Shown here in pieces: positions 20,474 to 27,851 of a DNA stretch of 32,440 bases. The notes beneath the pieces are model-generated. The model was not told the DNA's origin, searched no databases, and saw only the letters and a program-made list of their open reading frames with translations. The stretch is from Nocardioidaceae bacterium (lineage in GTDB: Bacteria; Actinomycetota; Actinomycetes; Propionibacteriales; Nocardioidaceae). The DNA is taken from contig JABFXA010000199.1 in the NCBI GenBank assembly GCA_013361955.1, forward strand, positions 1 to 32,440. The letters run 5' to 3'. Position 1 is the first letter of the stretch; every line of letters begins with the position of its first letter. The translations under genes and the position numbers were made by a program.

Positions 20474-21243
20474 GCTGCACCCTCCAGCGGCAGCCAGGAC
20501 CGGTCGCCGCCGACGCGGGCCAGCAGGAACCCGGCGTAGGTCTCGCGCAGCCCGTCGGCGTCGGGCACGCCCGGCACCGGCTCCAGCCAGTCGTCGGGGA
20601 CCAGGGCGAGCACGTCGCGGAGCAGGTCGCGGGTGACCCGCGGGGCGAGGTCGGCGTCGGCGGCGGGCAGGCCGGGGAGGTGGGCGCGGAGCACGTGGTC
20701 GGAGGCGTCGTACGGCTGCCGCGCGAAGCGCTCCGCGGGCCCGACACCACCCGCCCAGCCGTGGTGGAAGTACAGGCAGGCGCCGTGGTCGATCGCCCAC
20801 AGGTCGCCGTGCCAGACCAGCAGGTTCGGGTTGCGCCAGGATCGGTCCACGTTCGCGGTGAGCGCGTCCACCCAGAGGATCGCGGCGGCCACGTCGGGGT
20901 CGGGGGTGGTCGCGGAGTCGTACCCGAAGGAGCCGGGCAGGAAGTCGACGCCGAGGTTCAGCCCGATGCTCGCGGTGAGCAGGTCCTGCACCTCCTCGTC
21001 GGCCTCGTAGCGGCCGATCGCCTCCACCAGGTCGACCGCGACCAGCTCGGGCGTGCGGATGCCGAGGGCGCGGGCCAGCTCGCCGACCACGACCTCCGCG
21101 ACCAGCACCTTGAGGCCCTGCCCGGCGCCGCGGAACTTGCACACGTAGAAGCCGAGGTCGTCGGCCTCGACGAGTCCCGGCAGCGAGCCGCCCTCGCGGA
21201 GCGGGGCGACGTACCGCGTCGCCCGCACGGTGCGCACCGTCAC
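20470..21243 (-). CDS. HipA-like protein kinase
   Basis: The 257-residue protein is a compact HipA-type kinase without the N-terminal HipA domain. The candidate ATP lysine is K36 in FYVCKFRGAGQG, with a flexible glycine segment. DALTANVDRSWRNPN (126-140) resembles the HipA catalytic loop DxxxxNxDR..xN, and WAIDHGACLYF (149-159) stands in for the DFG-like metal-binding segment. Classic HipA phosphorylates glutamyl-tRNA synthetase and is the toxin of hipBA; here there is no HipB antitoxin, and the partner gene is DUF3037 instead. The GTG at 21243 overlaps the PPK2 stop by four bases (GTGA), so the two are translationally coupled. A toxin role is not established for this subgroup. Confidence 0.82.
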   Translation of the reverse strand: MTVRTVRATRYVAPLREGGSLPGLVEADDLGFYVCKFRGAGQGLKVLVAEVVVGELARALGIRTPELVAVDLVEAIGRYEADEEVQDLLTASIGLNLGVDFLPGSFGYDSATTPDPDVAAAILWVDALTANVDRSWRNPNLLVWHGDLWAIDHGACLYFHHGWAGGVGPAERFARQPYDASDHVLRAHLPGLPAADADLAPRVTRDLLRDVLALVPDDWLEPVPGVPDADGLRETYAGFLLARVGGDRSWLPLEGAA

Positions 21244-22091
21244 GACAGCGGGTCCTCCTCGGCCAGCCGGCGGCGCTGCTCGTCGACGTCGAAGGTGGGT
21301 GCCGGCCAGGCCGGGTCGAGCCGCCGGAACGTCTCGAGCAGCACCTGGGCCACCGCGAGCTTGCCGTACCACTTCCTGTCGCCGGGGACGACCAGCCAGG
21401 GCGCGTGCTCGGTGCCGGTCCGCTCCAGGGCGATCTCGTAGGCCTCCATGTACGCCGGCCAGAACCGTCGCTCGTCGATGTCGGAGGGGATGAACTTCCA
21501 GCTCGTGTCGGGGCTGTCCAGCCGCCGCTGCAGCCGCTTCTTCTGCTCGTCGGCGGAGATGTGCAGCATGCACTTCAGCACCGTGGTGCCGCCGTCCACG
21601 AGCCGGCGCTCGAACGCGTTGATCGCGTCGTACCGGCGCTCGATCTCGTCGGGGCTCGCGAGCCCGCGCACCCGGGCGATCAGCACGTCCTCGTAGTGGG
21701 AGCGGTCGAAGACGCCGAGCATGCCCGGCTCCGGCACCCGCGGCTCCACGCGCCACAGGAAGTCGTGCTGCCGCTCCTCCTCGGTGGGCGCCTTGAACGA
21801 CGTGATGTGCACGCCCTGCGGGTCGACCAGGCCGACCGCGTGCCGGACGATGCCGCCCTTGCCGGAGGTGTCCATGCCCTGCAGCACCAGCAGCACGCTG
21901 CGCGTCCCGCCGTGCCGGCCCTCGGCGAACAGCCGCTCCTGCAGGTCGGACAGCTCGTCGCCGAGCGCGGTGAGCGTGTCCGCGGCGTCCCCCTTGTCGC
22001 CCGAGAAGCCCGGGGTGTCCTCCGGGTCGTACGACGACAGGTCGACCGACCCGCGGGGCACGGTCAGCTGCTCGAGGAAGGACTCCGCCAT
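21240..22091 (-). CDS. ppk2: PPK2-family polyphosphate kinase
   Basis: The 283-residue protein has the PPK2 core: Walker A QGMDTSGKGG (about 71-80), the lid-type region and Walker B in LGVFDRSHYEDVLIARV, followed by TTVLKCMLHISADEQKKRL and the C-terminal RTGTEHAPWLVVPGDRKWY. PPK2 enzymes phosphorylate nucleoside mono- or diphosphates with polyphosphate (or run in reverse). The subclass cannot be assigned safely by eye. The ATG at 22091 is 7 bases after a CATAAT box (minus strand, about 22099-22104) that overlaps the TAA stop of the preceding small gene, so PPK2 can have its own leaderless transcript. It is coupled to the HipA-like kinase downstream through a GTGA overlap. Confidence 0.9.
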   Translation of the reverse strand: MAESFLEQLTVPRGSVDLSSYDPEDTPGFSGDKGDAADTLTALGDELSDLQERLFAEGRHGGTRSVLLVLQGMDTSGKGGIVRHAVGLVDPQGVHITSFKAPTEEERQHDFLWRVEPRVPEPGMLGVFDRSHYEDVLIARVRGLASPDEIERRYDAINAFERRLVDGGTTVLKCMLHISADEQKKRLQRRLDSPDTSWKFIPSDIDERRFWPAYMEAYEIALERTGTEHAPWLVVPGDRKWYGKLAVAQVLLETFRRLDPAWPAPTFDVDEQRRRLAEEDPLS

Positions 22092-22099
22092 GCGCGCGA

Positions 22100-22327
22100 T
22101 TATGCCGGTGGCCCGGGCGGTGGCCGGCGACCGCGCCGGGCGAGGCGCAGCAGGCCCAGCGTGTGCGCGGCCATCGCCAGCACCGTCGCGAGGCCCAGCA
22201 GCAGCGCGGTGCGCAACCCGAGGGCGCCGGCGACCACCAGGAACCCGAGCACCGTCGCGCTGATCGCGAGGGTGCGCACGAACGTCAGCACCGACATCAC
22301 GACCGCGAGACGGGTCTCCGGCTGCAC
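22100..22327 (-). CDS. Small two-helix membrane protein
   Basis: The 75-residue protein has two closely spaced hydrophobic segments, VLTFVRTLAISATVLGFLVV (about 12-31) and LGLRTALLLGLATVLAMAAH (about 35-54), and a proline/arginine-rich tail LARRGRRPPPGPPA. It has no recognisable domain. The GTG at 22327 has GGGAGG about 8 bases upstream. It lies 26 bases after zapE and 8 bases before ppk2, within a minus-strand gene run. The codon use matches its neighbours, supporting a real gene. The function is unknown. Confidence 0.62.
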   Translation of the reverse strand: MQPETRLAVVMSVLTFVRTLAISATVLGFLVVAGALGLRTALLLGLATVLAMAAHTLGLLRLARRGRRPPPGPPA

Positions 22328-22353
22328 CCGTCCATCCTCCCTCGGCGGGCGGC

Positions 22354-23376
22354 TCAGCCGGAGGGTGTCGCGGCCTCGGCGCCCTTGCGGGCCAGCGCCA
22401 CCAGCCGGCTGACCGCGCGGAAGTACTTCTTGCGGTACCCGCCCTCGAGCAGCGGCGGCGCGAACAGCCGGTCGAACGGGACACCGCTCGCGACCACCGG
22501 CAGGTCGCGGTCGTAGAGCCGGTCGGCGAGGACCACCAGCCGCAGCCCGACGTTCTGGTCCTCGACGGTGCGCACGTCCTCCAGACAGACCCGGGTGACC
22601 CCGTCGAGGAGCGCGCCGTACTTCGACGGGTGCAGGGTCTCCAGGTGCCGGGTCAGGTCGACGAAGTGGTCCAGGCTGGCGCCCTCGGACGTCGCCGCCC
22701 GGCGCACGGTCTCGTCCGTCGGCGGCGCCGGCGCGTCGGGCAGGCCGCGGTGCCGGTAGTCCTCGCCCTCGATGCGCACCGACGTGAAGGAGGCCGCCAG
22801 CCCCTGGATCTCGCGCAGGAAGTCCTCGGTCGCGAACCGGCCCTCCCCCAGCCGGCCCGGCAGCGTGTTCGAGGTGGCCGCCAGCCGGACGCCGGCCTCG
22901 CGCAGCCGGGTCAGCAGCGTGGAGACCAGCACCGTGTCGCCGGGGTCGTCGAGCTCGAACTCGTCGACGCACACCAGGCGGTACGTCGACAGCGCCTCGA
23001 CCGCGTCGTGGAAGCCCAGCGCCCCGACCAGGTGGGTGAGCTCCACGAACGTCGCGAACAGCTTGGGACCCGGTGCCGCGTGCCACAGCGACGCGAGCAG
23101 GTGCGTCTTGCCGACGCCGAAGCCGCCGTCCAGGTAGACGCCGTCGCCCTCGGCAGGAGGCCGACGCGACCACCACCGGCGGCGCGCCGGGGTCGGTTGG
23201 GTCCACCCGTCGAGCCACGCCCGCAGTGTCTCGACGGCCTGCTGCTGCGACGGCTCGGCCGGGTCGGGGCGGTAGGAGTCGAACGACACGCCCGCGAACA
23301 GCGGCGGCGGGACCAGGTCGTCGAGCAGCCGGTCCCGGGGCACGCGCGGGTCGCGCTCGCACAGGTGGACCGTCAC
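22354..23376 (-). CDS. zapE: ZapE-type AFG1-like ATPase
   Basis: The 340-residue protein is an AFG1/ZapE-family AAA-like ATPase. Walker A is GGFGVGKTH (84-92), Walker B is RLVCVDEFELDDPGD (133-147), and the sensor region is LAATSNTLPGRL with the family block EGGYRKKYFRAVSRL near the C-terminus. ZapE acts at the Z ring in E. coli; actinobacterial members are usually annotated the same way, but their role is less clear. The GTG at 23376 is preceded at 6 bases by TAGGGT and has no Shine-Dalgarno, indicating a leaderless message. The promoter overlaps that of the divergent ligC-like gene 22 bp away. Confidence 0.88.
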   Translation of the reverse strand: MTVHLCERDPRVPRDRLLDDLVPPPLFAGVSFDSYRPDPAEPSQQQAVETLRAWLDGWTQPTPARRRWWSRRPPAEGDGVYLDGGFGVGKTHLLASLWHAAPGPKLFATFVELTHLVGALGFHDAVEALSTYRLVCVDEFELDDPGDTVLVSTLLTRLREAGVRLAATSNTLPGRLGEGRFATEDFLREIQGLAASFTSVRIEGEDYRHRGLPDAPAPPTDETVRRAATSEGASLDHFVDLTRHLETLHPSKYGALLDGVTRVCLEDVRTVEDQNVGLRLVVLADRLYDRDLPVVASGVPFDRLFAPPLLEGGYRKKYFRAVSRLVALARKGAEAATPSG

Positions 23377-23382
23377 CGGGCA

Positions 23383-23392
23383 ACCCTACGAT
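23383..23392. promoter_or_regulatory. Overlapping divergent -10 boxes of zapE and ligC-like gene
   Basis: The minus-strand box TAGGGT (23388-23383) and the plus-strand box TACGAT (23387-23392) overlap by two base pairs. Each lies exactly 6 bases before its start codon (GTG 23376 and ATG 23399). Only 22 bp separate the two starts, and no Shine-Dalgarno fits on either side. Confidence 0.6.
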
Positions 23393-23398
23393 GCAGGC

Positions 23399-24496
23399 AT
23401 GCGCCTGCCCGTGATGCCGCCGGTCCAGCCGATGCTCGCCAAGTCCGTCAAGGGCATCCCCGACCCGGCCAGGCACGGCGGCCTGGTCTTCGAGCCGAAG
23501 TGGGACGGCTTCCGCTGCATCGTGTTCCGCGACGGCGACGAGGTCGAGCTGGCCAGCCGCAACACCAAGCCGCTGACCCGCTACTTCCCCGAGGTGGTCG
23601 AGGCGATGCGCCGGCAGCTGCCCGAGCGGTGCGTGCTCGACGGCGAGATCTTCGTAGCCATCGGCGACCGGCTGGAGTTCGAGAAGCTCCAGGAGCGCAT
23701 CCACCCCGCCGACTCGCGGGTCCGGCTGCTGGCCCAGGAGACGCCGGCCGGGTACGTCGCCTTCGACCTGCTCGCGCTCGGCGACGAGTCGCTGGTCAAG
23801 GAGCCGTTCGAGGTACGTCGGGCCCGGCTCGAGGAGGCGCTCGCCGACGTGGAGCCGCCGGTGCACCTGACCCGCACGACGACCGACCCCACGGAGGCCG
23901 AGGACTGGTTCCAGCAGTTCGAGGGCGCCGGGCTCGACGGCGTGGTCGCCAAGCCGCTGGGCGCGGCGTACCAGGAGAACACCCGCACGATGCTGAAGAT
24001 CAAGCACGAGCGGACCGCCGACGTCGTGCTCGCCGGCTACCGGGAGCACAAGACGTCGACACCGGAGCAGCCGCTGCTCGGCTCGATGCTGCTCGGTCTG
24101 TGGCACGAGGGCCGGCTGCACCACATCGGGGTGTCCGCGTCGTTCACCGCGAAGCGGCGCGCCGAGCTCTACGAGGAGCTGCAGCCGTTGGTCTGCGAGG
24201 ACCTCTCCGAGCACCCGTGGGGCGAGTGGAGCGAGTGGGCGATCGCGAACCCCGACCGGGTGCCCGGCACGCAGAGCCGGTGGAGCCAGGGCAAGGACCT
24301 GTCGTTCACCCCGCTGCGTCCCGAGCGGGTGCTGGAGGTCGGCTACGACCACATGGAGGGCAGCCGGTTCCGGCACACCGCCCAGTTCAAGCGCTGGCGG
24401 CCCGACCGCGACCCGGAGTCCTGCGGCTACGACCAGCTCGAGGAGCCGGTCTCCTACGACCTCAACGAGGTGTTGGGTGGCCCCAGCGGACGCTGA
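23399..24496 (+). CDS. ligC: ATP-dependent DNA ligase, LigC-like
   Basis: The 365-residue protein is a minimal ATP-dependent DNA ligase with nucleotidyltransferase and OB domains. The adenylated lysine is K34 in motif I EPKWDGFR. Motif III-type VAFDLLAL, motif IV GLDGVVAKPLG and motif V MLKIKHERTADVVLAGY follow. The C-terminal OB region contains RVLEVGYDHMEGSRFRHTAQ and ends with motif VI-like FKRWRPDRDPESC. Size and lack of extra domains match mycobacterial LigC, which serves repair. A LigD-type primase-polymerase gene lies 1.1 kb away on the other strand, a common association. The ATG at 23399 is leaderless-type behind TACGAT. Confidence 0.92.
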   Translation: MRLPVMPPVQPMLAKSVKGIPDPARHGGLVFEPKWDGFRCIVFRDGDEVELASRNTKPLTRYFPEVVEAMRRQLPERCVLDGEIFVAIGDRLEFEKLQERIHPADSRVRLLAQETPAGYVAFDLLALGDESLVKEPFEVRRARLEEALADVEPPVHLTRTTTDPTEAEDWFQQFEGAGLDGVVAKPLGAAYQENTRTMLKIKHERTADVVLAGYREHKTSTPEQPLLGSMLLGLWHEGRLHHIGVSASFTAKRRAELYEELQPLVCEDLSEHPWGEWSEWAIANPDRVPGTQSRWSQGKDLSFTPLRPERVLEVGYDHMEGSRFRHTAQFKRWRPDRDPESCGYDQLEEPVSYDLNEVLGGPSGR

Positions 24497-24502
24497 GCGG
24501 AC

Positions 24503-24508
24503 TACGCT
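24503..24508 (+). promoter_or_regulatory. -10 box for leaderless Usp-like gene
   Basis: TACGCT, six bases before the ATG at 24515. It begins 6 bases after the ligC-like stop codon, so this gene can have its own promoter although it follows closely. Confidence 0.5.
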
Positions 24509-24514
24509 GTGCGC

Positions 24515-25066
24515 ATGAGCGAGCCGTCGACGTACGACGTGGTCCTGCTCGTCGAGCAGCCACTGTCCGTGGAGGACGCGGTGCAGGTTCGCAGCCTGCA
24601 CCAGGAGGTCGAGGACCCGGTGCGCTACCACGTCCTCATGCCGGTCGAGGACGCCGCCGCACGAGTGGAGTCAGCGATGGGGTCGATCGCGGCGAGCGAG
24701 GTGCTCGCCTCGCCGGCCCTGGTGATGGACAGCGACAACATCCAGGAGGTCCAGCGCGAGCTGCTCGCGGCCGCGCGCAAGGACTGTGACGGCTGCGTCG
24801 AGAAGCTCAAGGCGCACGGCGCCGACGTCTCCGGCGAGGTGACGTCCGCCGACCCGGTCGACGCGCTCGCCGCCACGGTCGACGCGGTCGGCGCCGCCGA
24901 GGCGATCATCCTGACCCGCAAGCACGTGGTGGCCGAGTTCTTCCACGTCGACTGGACCTCCCGGGCCCGCCGCAAGATCGGCGTGCCGATCCTGCACCTG
25001 CTGGAGCGGGAGAACTTCGACGAGCAAGCCGAGCACTACGGCGGCGAGGGCGTCACCGGCCTCTGA
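24515..25066 (+). CDS. Usp-like hypothetical protein
   Basis: The 183-residue protein is of unknown function. It starts with a strand YDVVLLVEQP; a second Rossmann-like strand and helix run RYHVLMPVEDAAARVES, and the second half has VDAVGAAEAIILTRKHVVAEFF then KIGVPILHLLERENF. This layout of a strand, a predicted alpha/beta core and a final VPILHL strand resembles universal-stress-protein or HUP-type folds, but the ATP-binding GxxGxxxxS of Usp is absent. A possible metal or redox motif CDGC occurs at 91-94. The ATG at 24515 is leaderless-type. A TTGTCAGGCG/CGCCTGACAA hairpin just downstream ends the transcript. Genes like this are common in actinobacteria and are sometimes annotated wrongly as enzymes. 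Confidence 0.7.
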   Translation: MSEPSTYDVVLLVEQPLSVEDAVQVRSLHQEVEDPVRYHVLMPVEDAAARVESAMGSIAASEVLASPALVMDSDNIQEVQRELLAAARKDCDGCVEKLKAHGADVSGEVTSADPVDALAATVDAVGAAEAIILTRKHVVAEFFHVDWTSRARRKIGVPILHLLERENFDEQAEHYGGEGVTGL

Positions 25067-25067
25067 C

Positions 25068-25111
25068 TTGTCAGGCGGTGAGGGCGTCCGGGCGCCGTGA
25101 GCGCCTGACAA
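25068..25111. terminator. Bidirectional terminator
   Basis: A perfect 10-bp stem, TTGTCAGGCG (25068-25077) with CGCCTGACAA (25102-25111), separates the stop at 25066 from the convergent gene ending at 25120. The 24-base loop contains a further small GC hairpin (GGGCG region). Confidence 0.65.
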
Positions 25112-25119
25112 CTCGGCGG

Positions 25120-25623
25120 CTACTCGCCCACCGCTCCCCCGGCGAGCTCGACCGCGATGTCGAGGTGGCCGGCGTGCCGGGCGTACTCCTGCAGCACGTG
25201 GAAGCAGATCCAGGACAGCGTCGGCGGCTCGTCGTCGAAGCGCGGTCCCGGGGGCGCCGGCTCGTCGAGGGCGTGCGTGGCGAGCAGGTCCGTCGTACGA
25301 CGCCCGACCTCGCGCAGCATCGCGACCGGTACGTCGAGGGGCACGTCGTCGGGCACGTGCCACCGGTCGTCGCGCGCCTCCCCCCACGGGTCGTCGACGT
25401 CCTCGCCGAGGAAGCCCCAGACGAACCAGCGCCGCTCCATGTGCGCGAGGTGGCTGACCAGCTCGACCGGCGTCCACCCCGACGGCAGCCGCGACCGGCG
25501 CAGGTCGTCGTCGGACAGCGACTCCGCCTTGCGGACCACGGTCTCGCGGTAGAAGTCCAGGTAGCGCGCGAACAGCCGGCCCGGGTCGGACTCGCCGCCC
25601 CTCGGCTCGGGGAACTCGGTCAT
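25120..25623 (-). CDS. DinB/DUF664-family protein
   Basis: The 167-residue protein is a DinB-like four-helix-bundle protein. FARYLDFYRETVVRKAESLS opens the first helix, WTPVELVSHLAHMERRW carries the first metal histidines in helix two, and the C-terminal SWICFHVLQEYARHAGHLDI contributes the third histidine as in DUF664. Members often act as mycothiol- or bacillithiol-dependent S-transferases or hydrolases, but the substrate here is unknown. The ATG at 25623 overlaps the stop of the primase-polymerase gene as ATGA, so the two are translationally coupled. The terminator after it is shared with the convergent gene. Confidence 0.83.
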   Translation of the reverse strand: MTEFPEPRGGESDPGRLFARYLDFYRETVVRKAESLSDDDLRRSRLPSGWTPVELVSHLAHMERRWFVWGFLGEDVDDPWGEARDDRWHVPDDVPLDVPVAMLREVGRRTTDLLATHALDEPAPPGPRFDDEPPTLSWICFHVLQEYARHAGHLDIAVELAGGAVGE

Positions 25624-26711
25624 CGGTAGCCGATCCAGTTGCCCTGCTCGTCCCAGTGCGCCGCGACCTTCTTGCTCGGCTGCACCCGCGGGGGCTCGCC
25701 GGGCATCTTCGGGTAGTCGGGCGGGTAGGGCATCTCGCCGCGGCCCTCCTTCACCTGCTGGGCGTAGAGGTCGACCAGCGGCGTCAGGTCGTTGTGCACG
25801 TCGTCGATCGCGGCGTGCACGTCGCCGCGCTCGGCGAACCGCTCCGGCACCGTGAACAGGTTGAACCGCCGCGGGTCGCCGACGTCGTCGAGCTCGTCCC
25901 AGTCGAGCGGCGTGCTCACCGGGGCGCCCGGCTTCGGCCGGAGGCTGTACGCCGAGGCGATGGTGCGGTCGCGGGAGTTCTGGTTGTAGTCGATGAAGAT
26001 GTTGTCGCCGCGCTCCTCCTTCCACCAGTTGGTGGTCACCCCGTCGGATCGCTGCTCCAGCTCGCGCCCGAACGCGATCGCGGCGTGCCGCACGTCGACG
26101 AACTCCCAGCGCGGCTCGATCCGCACGTAGACGTGCAGGCCGCGGTTGCCGGAGGTCTTCGGGAAGCCGACCATGCCGAGGTCGTCGAGAAGCTTGCGGG
26201 CCACGCCCGCGATCCGCACCGCGTGCGAGAAGTCCGTGTCGCCGTGCGGGTCGAGGTCGATGCGCAGCTCGTCGGGGTGGTCGGGCCGGTCGCGGCGCAC
26301 CGGCCACGGGTGGAACGTCAGCGTGCCCATCTGCGCGGCCCACACCGGCACCGCGACCTCGGTCGGGCAGACCTCGTCGGCGGTGCGCCCGGAGGGAAAG
26401 GTCACCTGGGCGGTCTCGACGTACGACGGCGCGCCCTTGGGCACCCGCTTCTGGTAGAACGCGTCGGCCTTGTCGCCGTAGCCGGTGCTCAGCACGATGC
26501 CCTCGTGGACGCCCTTGGGCCACCGCTCGAGCGCGGTGGGGCGGTCGCGCAGCGCGCGCAGGATGCCGTCGCCCACGGACGCGTAGTACTCCGCCACCAT
26601 CAGCTTCGTGACCTCGGGCGTGCGGTCCGTCGCTTCGTAGATCACCCGGTCGGGGTTGGTGACCCGGACCGGGCGACCCGCGGCGTCGACCTCCGCGGCT
26701 GGTGTCGCCAT
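25620..26711 (-). CDS. LigD-type primase-polymerase (PrimPol) domain protein
   Basis: The 363-residue protein is a stand-alone polymerase domain of the LigD/PolD group of archaeo-eukaryotic primases. VTNPDRVIYEATDRTPEVTK opens the fold; QMGTLTFHPWPVRRDRPDHP precedes the metal-binding RIDLDPHGDTDF with its DxD pair. The nucleotide-binding SGNRGLHVYVRIEP and later ERGDNIFIDYNQNSRDRTI complete the catalytic site. Such proteins fill gaps and add ribonucleotides in non-homologous end joining or excision repair together with LigC or LigD. No Ku gene is seen in the window. The ATG at 26711 stands 6 bases behind TAGGTT and has no Shine-Dalgarno. Confidence 0.92.
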   Translation of the reverse strand: MATPAAEVDAAGRPVRVTNPDRVIYEATDRTPEVTKLMVAEYYASVGDGILRALRDRPTALERWPKGVHEGIVLSTGYGDKADAFYQKRVPKGAPSYVETAQVTFPSGRTADEVCPTEVAVPVWAAQMGTLTFHPWPVRRDRPDHPDELRIDLDPHGDTDFSHAVRIAGVARKLLDDLGMVGFPKTSGNRGLHVYVRIEPRWEFVDVRHAAIAFGRELEQRSDGVTTNWWKEERGDNIFIDYNQNSRDRTIASAYSLRPKPGAPVSTPLDWDELDDVGDPRRFNLFTVPERFAERGDVHAAIDDVHNDLTPLVDLYAQQVKEGRGEMPYPPDYPKMPGEPPRVQPSKKVAAHWDEQGNWIGYR

Positions 26712-26717
26712 GGGGTC

Positions 26718-26737
26718 AACCTAGCCGCCCGTACCCT
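26718..26737. promoter_or_regulatory. Divergent -10 boxes of PrimPol gene and msrB
   Basis: On the minus strand TAGGTT (26723-26718) is 6 bases from the PrimPol ATG. On the plus strand TACCCT (26732-26737) is 7 bases from the msrB ATG. The two start codons are 33 bp apart. The msrB side also has GGAGG between box and ATG, which as a leaderless message would be lost. Confidence 0.5.
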
Positions 26738-26744
26738 GGAGGAC

Positions 26745-27158
26745 ATGGCCTACGAGGTGCAGAAGACCGACGACGAGTGGCGCGAGCAGCTCAGCCCGCA
26801 GGAGTACGCCGTGCTGCGCAAGGCCGGCACGGAGCGCCCGTTCACCGGCGAGTACACCGACACCAAGACGGTCGGCGTGTACCGCTGCCGGGCATGCGAC
26901 GCGGAGCTGTTCACCAGCGAGACGAAGTTCGACTCGCACTGCGGGTGGCCGTCGTTCTGGACGCCGCTGGCCGAGGGCCGGGTCGAGTACCTCGAGGACA
27001 ACACCCTCGGCATGAAGCGGGTCGAGGTGCGCTGCGCCACCTGCGGCTCGCACCTCGGGCACGTCTTCGACGATGGCTACGGCACCCCCACCGGGCAGCG
27101 CTACTGCATCAACTCGATCAGCCTGACGCTGGAGCCCGCCCCGGCGCCGGCCGACTAG
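26745..27158 (+). CDS. msrB: Peptide methionine-(R)-sulfoxide reductase
   Basis: The 137-residue protein repairs the R-epimer of methionine sulfoxide. It has the structural zinc tetrad C48/C51 (CRACDAEL) and C97/C100 (CATCGSHLGHVFDDG), the substrate block CGWPSFWTP at 66-74 and the catalytic C121 in RYCINSISL. The enzyme is full length and stands alone without msrA. The ATG at 26745 may be translated either from GGAGG four bases upstream or leaderless from TACCCT. Its 3' end overlaps the convergent HAD gene by 41 bp. Confidence 0.95.
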   Translation: MAYEVQKTDDEWREQLSPQEYAVLRKAGTERPFTGEYTDTKTVGVYRCRACDAELFTSETKFDSHCGWPSFWTPLAEGRVEYLEDNTLGMKRVEVRCATCGSHLGHVFDDGYGTPTGQRYCINSISLTLEPAPAPAD

Positions 27159-27798
27159 CCAGGATCGCGCCCACCGCCTCCGCGAAAGACTCCGACACCA
27201 GCTCGGGTCGCGCGCCGGAGGTGTGCTCCAACGGGTCCCACGCGCGCGGCAGCCAGGCGGCGGAGGCGCCCACGGCGTGCGCGCCGGCCACGTCGGCGTC
27301 GAGGCTGTCGCCGACCATCCACGCCCCGTCCAGCGTGCTGCCGGCCCGCTCCGCGGCGGTCTCGAAGATCACCGGGTCGGGCTTGCGCACGCCGACCTCC
27401 TCCGAGATGCACACCGCGTCCACGAGCGGCCCCAGGCCGGCCGCCCGGACCTTGCGGCCCTGCCCGGCGGTCGGGCCGTTGGTGACGATCGCGATCGACC
27501 AGCCGTGCTCGCGAGCGGACGCCAGCGCCTGCCGGGTGTCGGGCGTGGTCCGGTAGCGGTCCGCGACCTGCGCGTCGTACTCGCGGCGGAACCGGTCGGG
27601 CGGCGCGTCGTACCCCGTCTCGGCGGCGACCGCCGCCAGGAACTCCTCGCGGGGGCGGTGACCGCCGCCGTCCTGCTCCACCACCCAGGCGAGCAGGTCC
27701 GGGCGGCCGCGCTCGGCGAGGAACGCCTCGGCCCAGGCGCGGAAGATCGGCGGCCGCACCACCAGGGTGTCGTCGAGGTCGCACATCAGCAGCGGCAT
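27118..27798 (-). CDS. HAD-superfamily hydrolase
   Basis: The 226-residue protein carries all four HAD motifs: DLDDTL (7-12, nucleophile aspartate), VTNGPTAG (motif II), RKPDP (motif III lysine) and VGDSLDADVAGAHAVG (motif IV). A helical cap domain, residues about 15-85, puts it in subfamily I with phosphoglycolate-phosphatase or haloacid-dehalogenase-like enzymes. The substrate cannot be deduced. The ATG at 27798 lies 6 bases after TAGGGT with no Shine-Dalgarno. The last 13 or so codons overlap the msrB coding region on the opposite strand. Confidence 0.88.
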   Translation of the reverse strand: MPLLMCDLDDTLVVRPPIFRAWAEAFLAERGRPDLLAWVVEQDGGGHRPREEFLAAVAAETGYDAPPDRFRREYDAQVADRYRTTPDTRQALASAREHGWSIAIVTNGPTAGQGRKVRAAGLGPLVDAVCISEEVGVRKPDPVIFETAAERAGSTLDGAWMVGDSLDADVAGAHAVGASAAWLPRAWDPLEHTSGARPELVSESFAEAVGAILASRPAPGRAPASG

Positions 27799-27851
27799 GC
27801 CGCCACCCTACGGAGCCGGGTTCGGAGCCCGCCGGATGCCAGGATGGGCCC

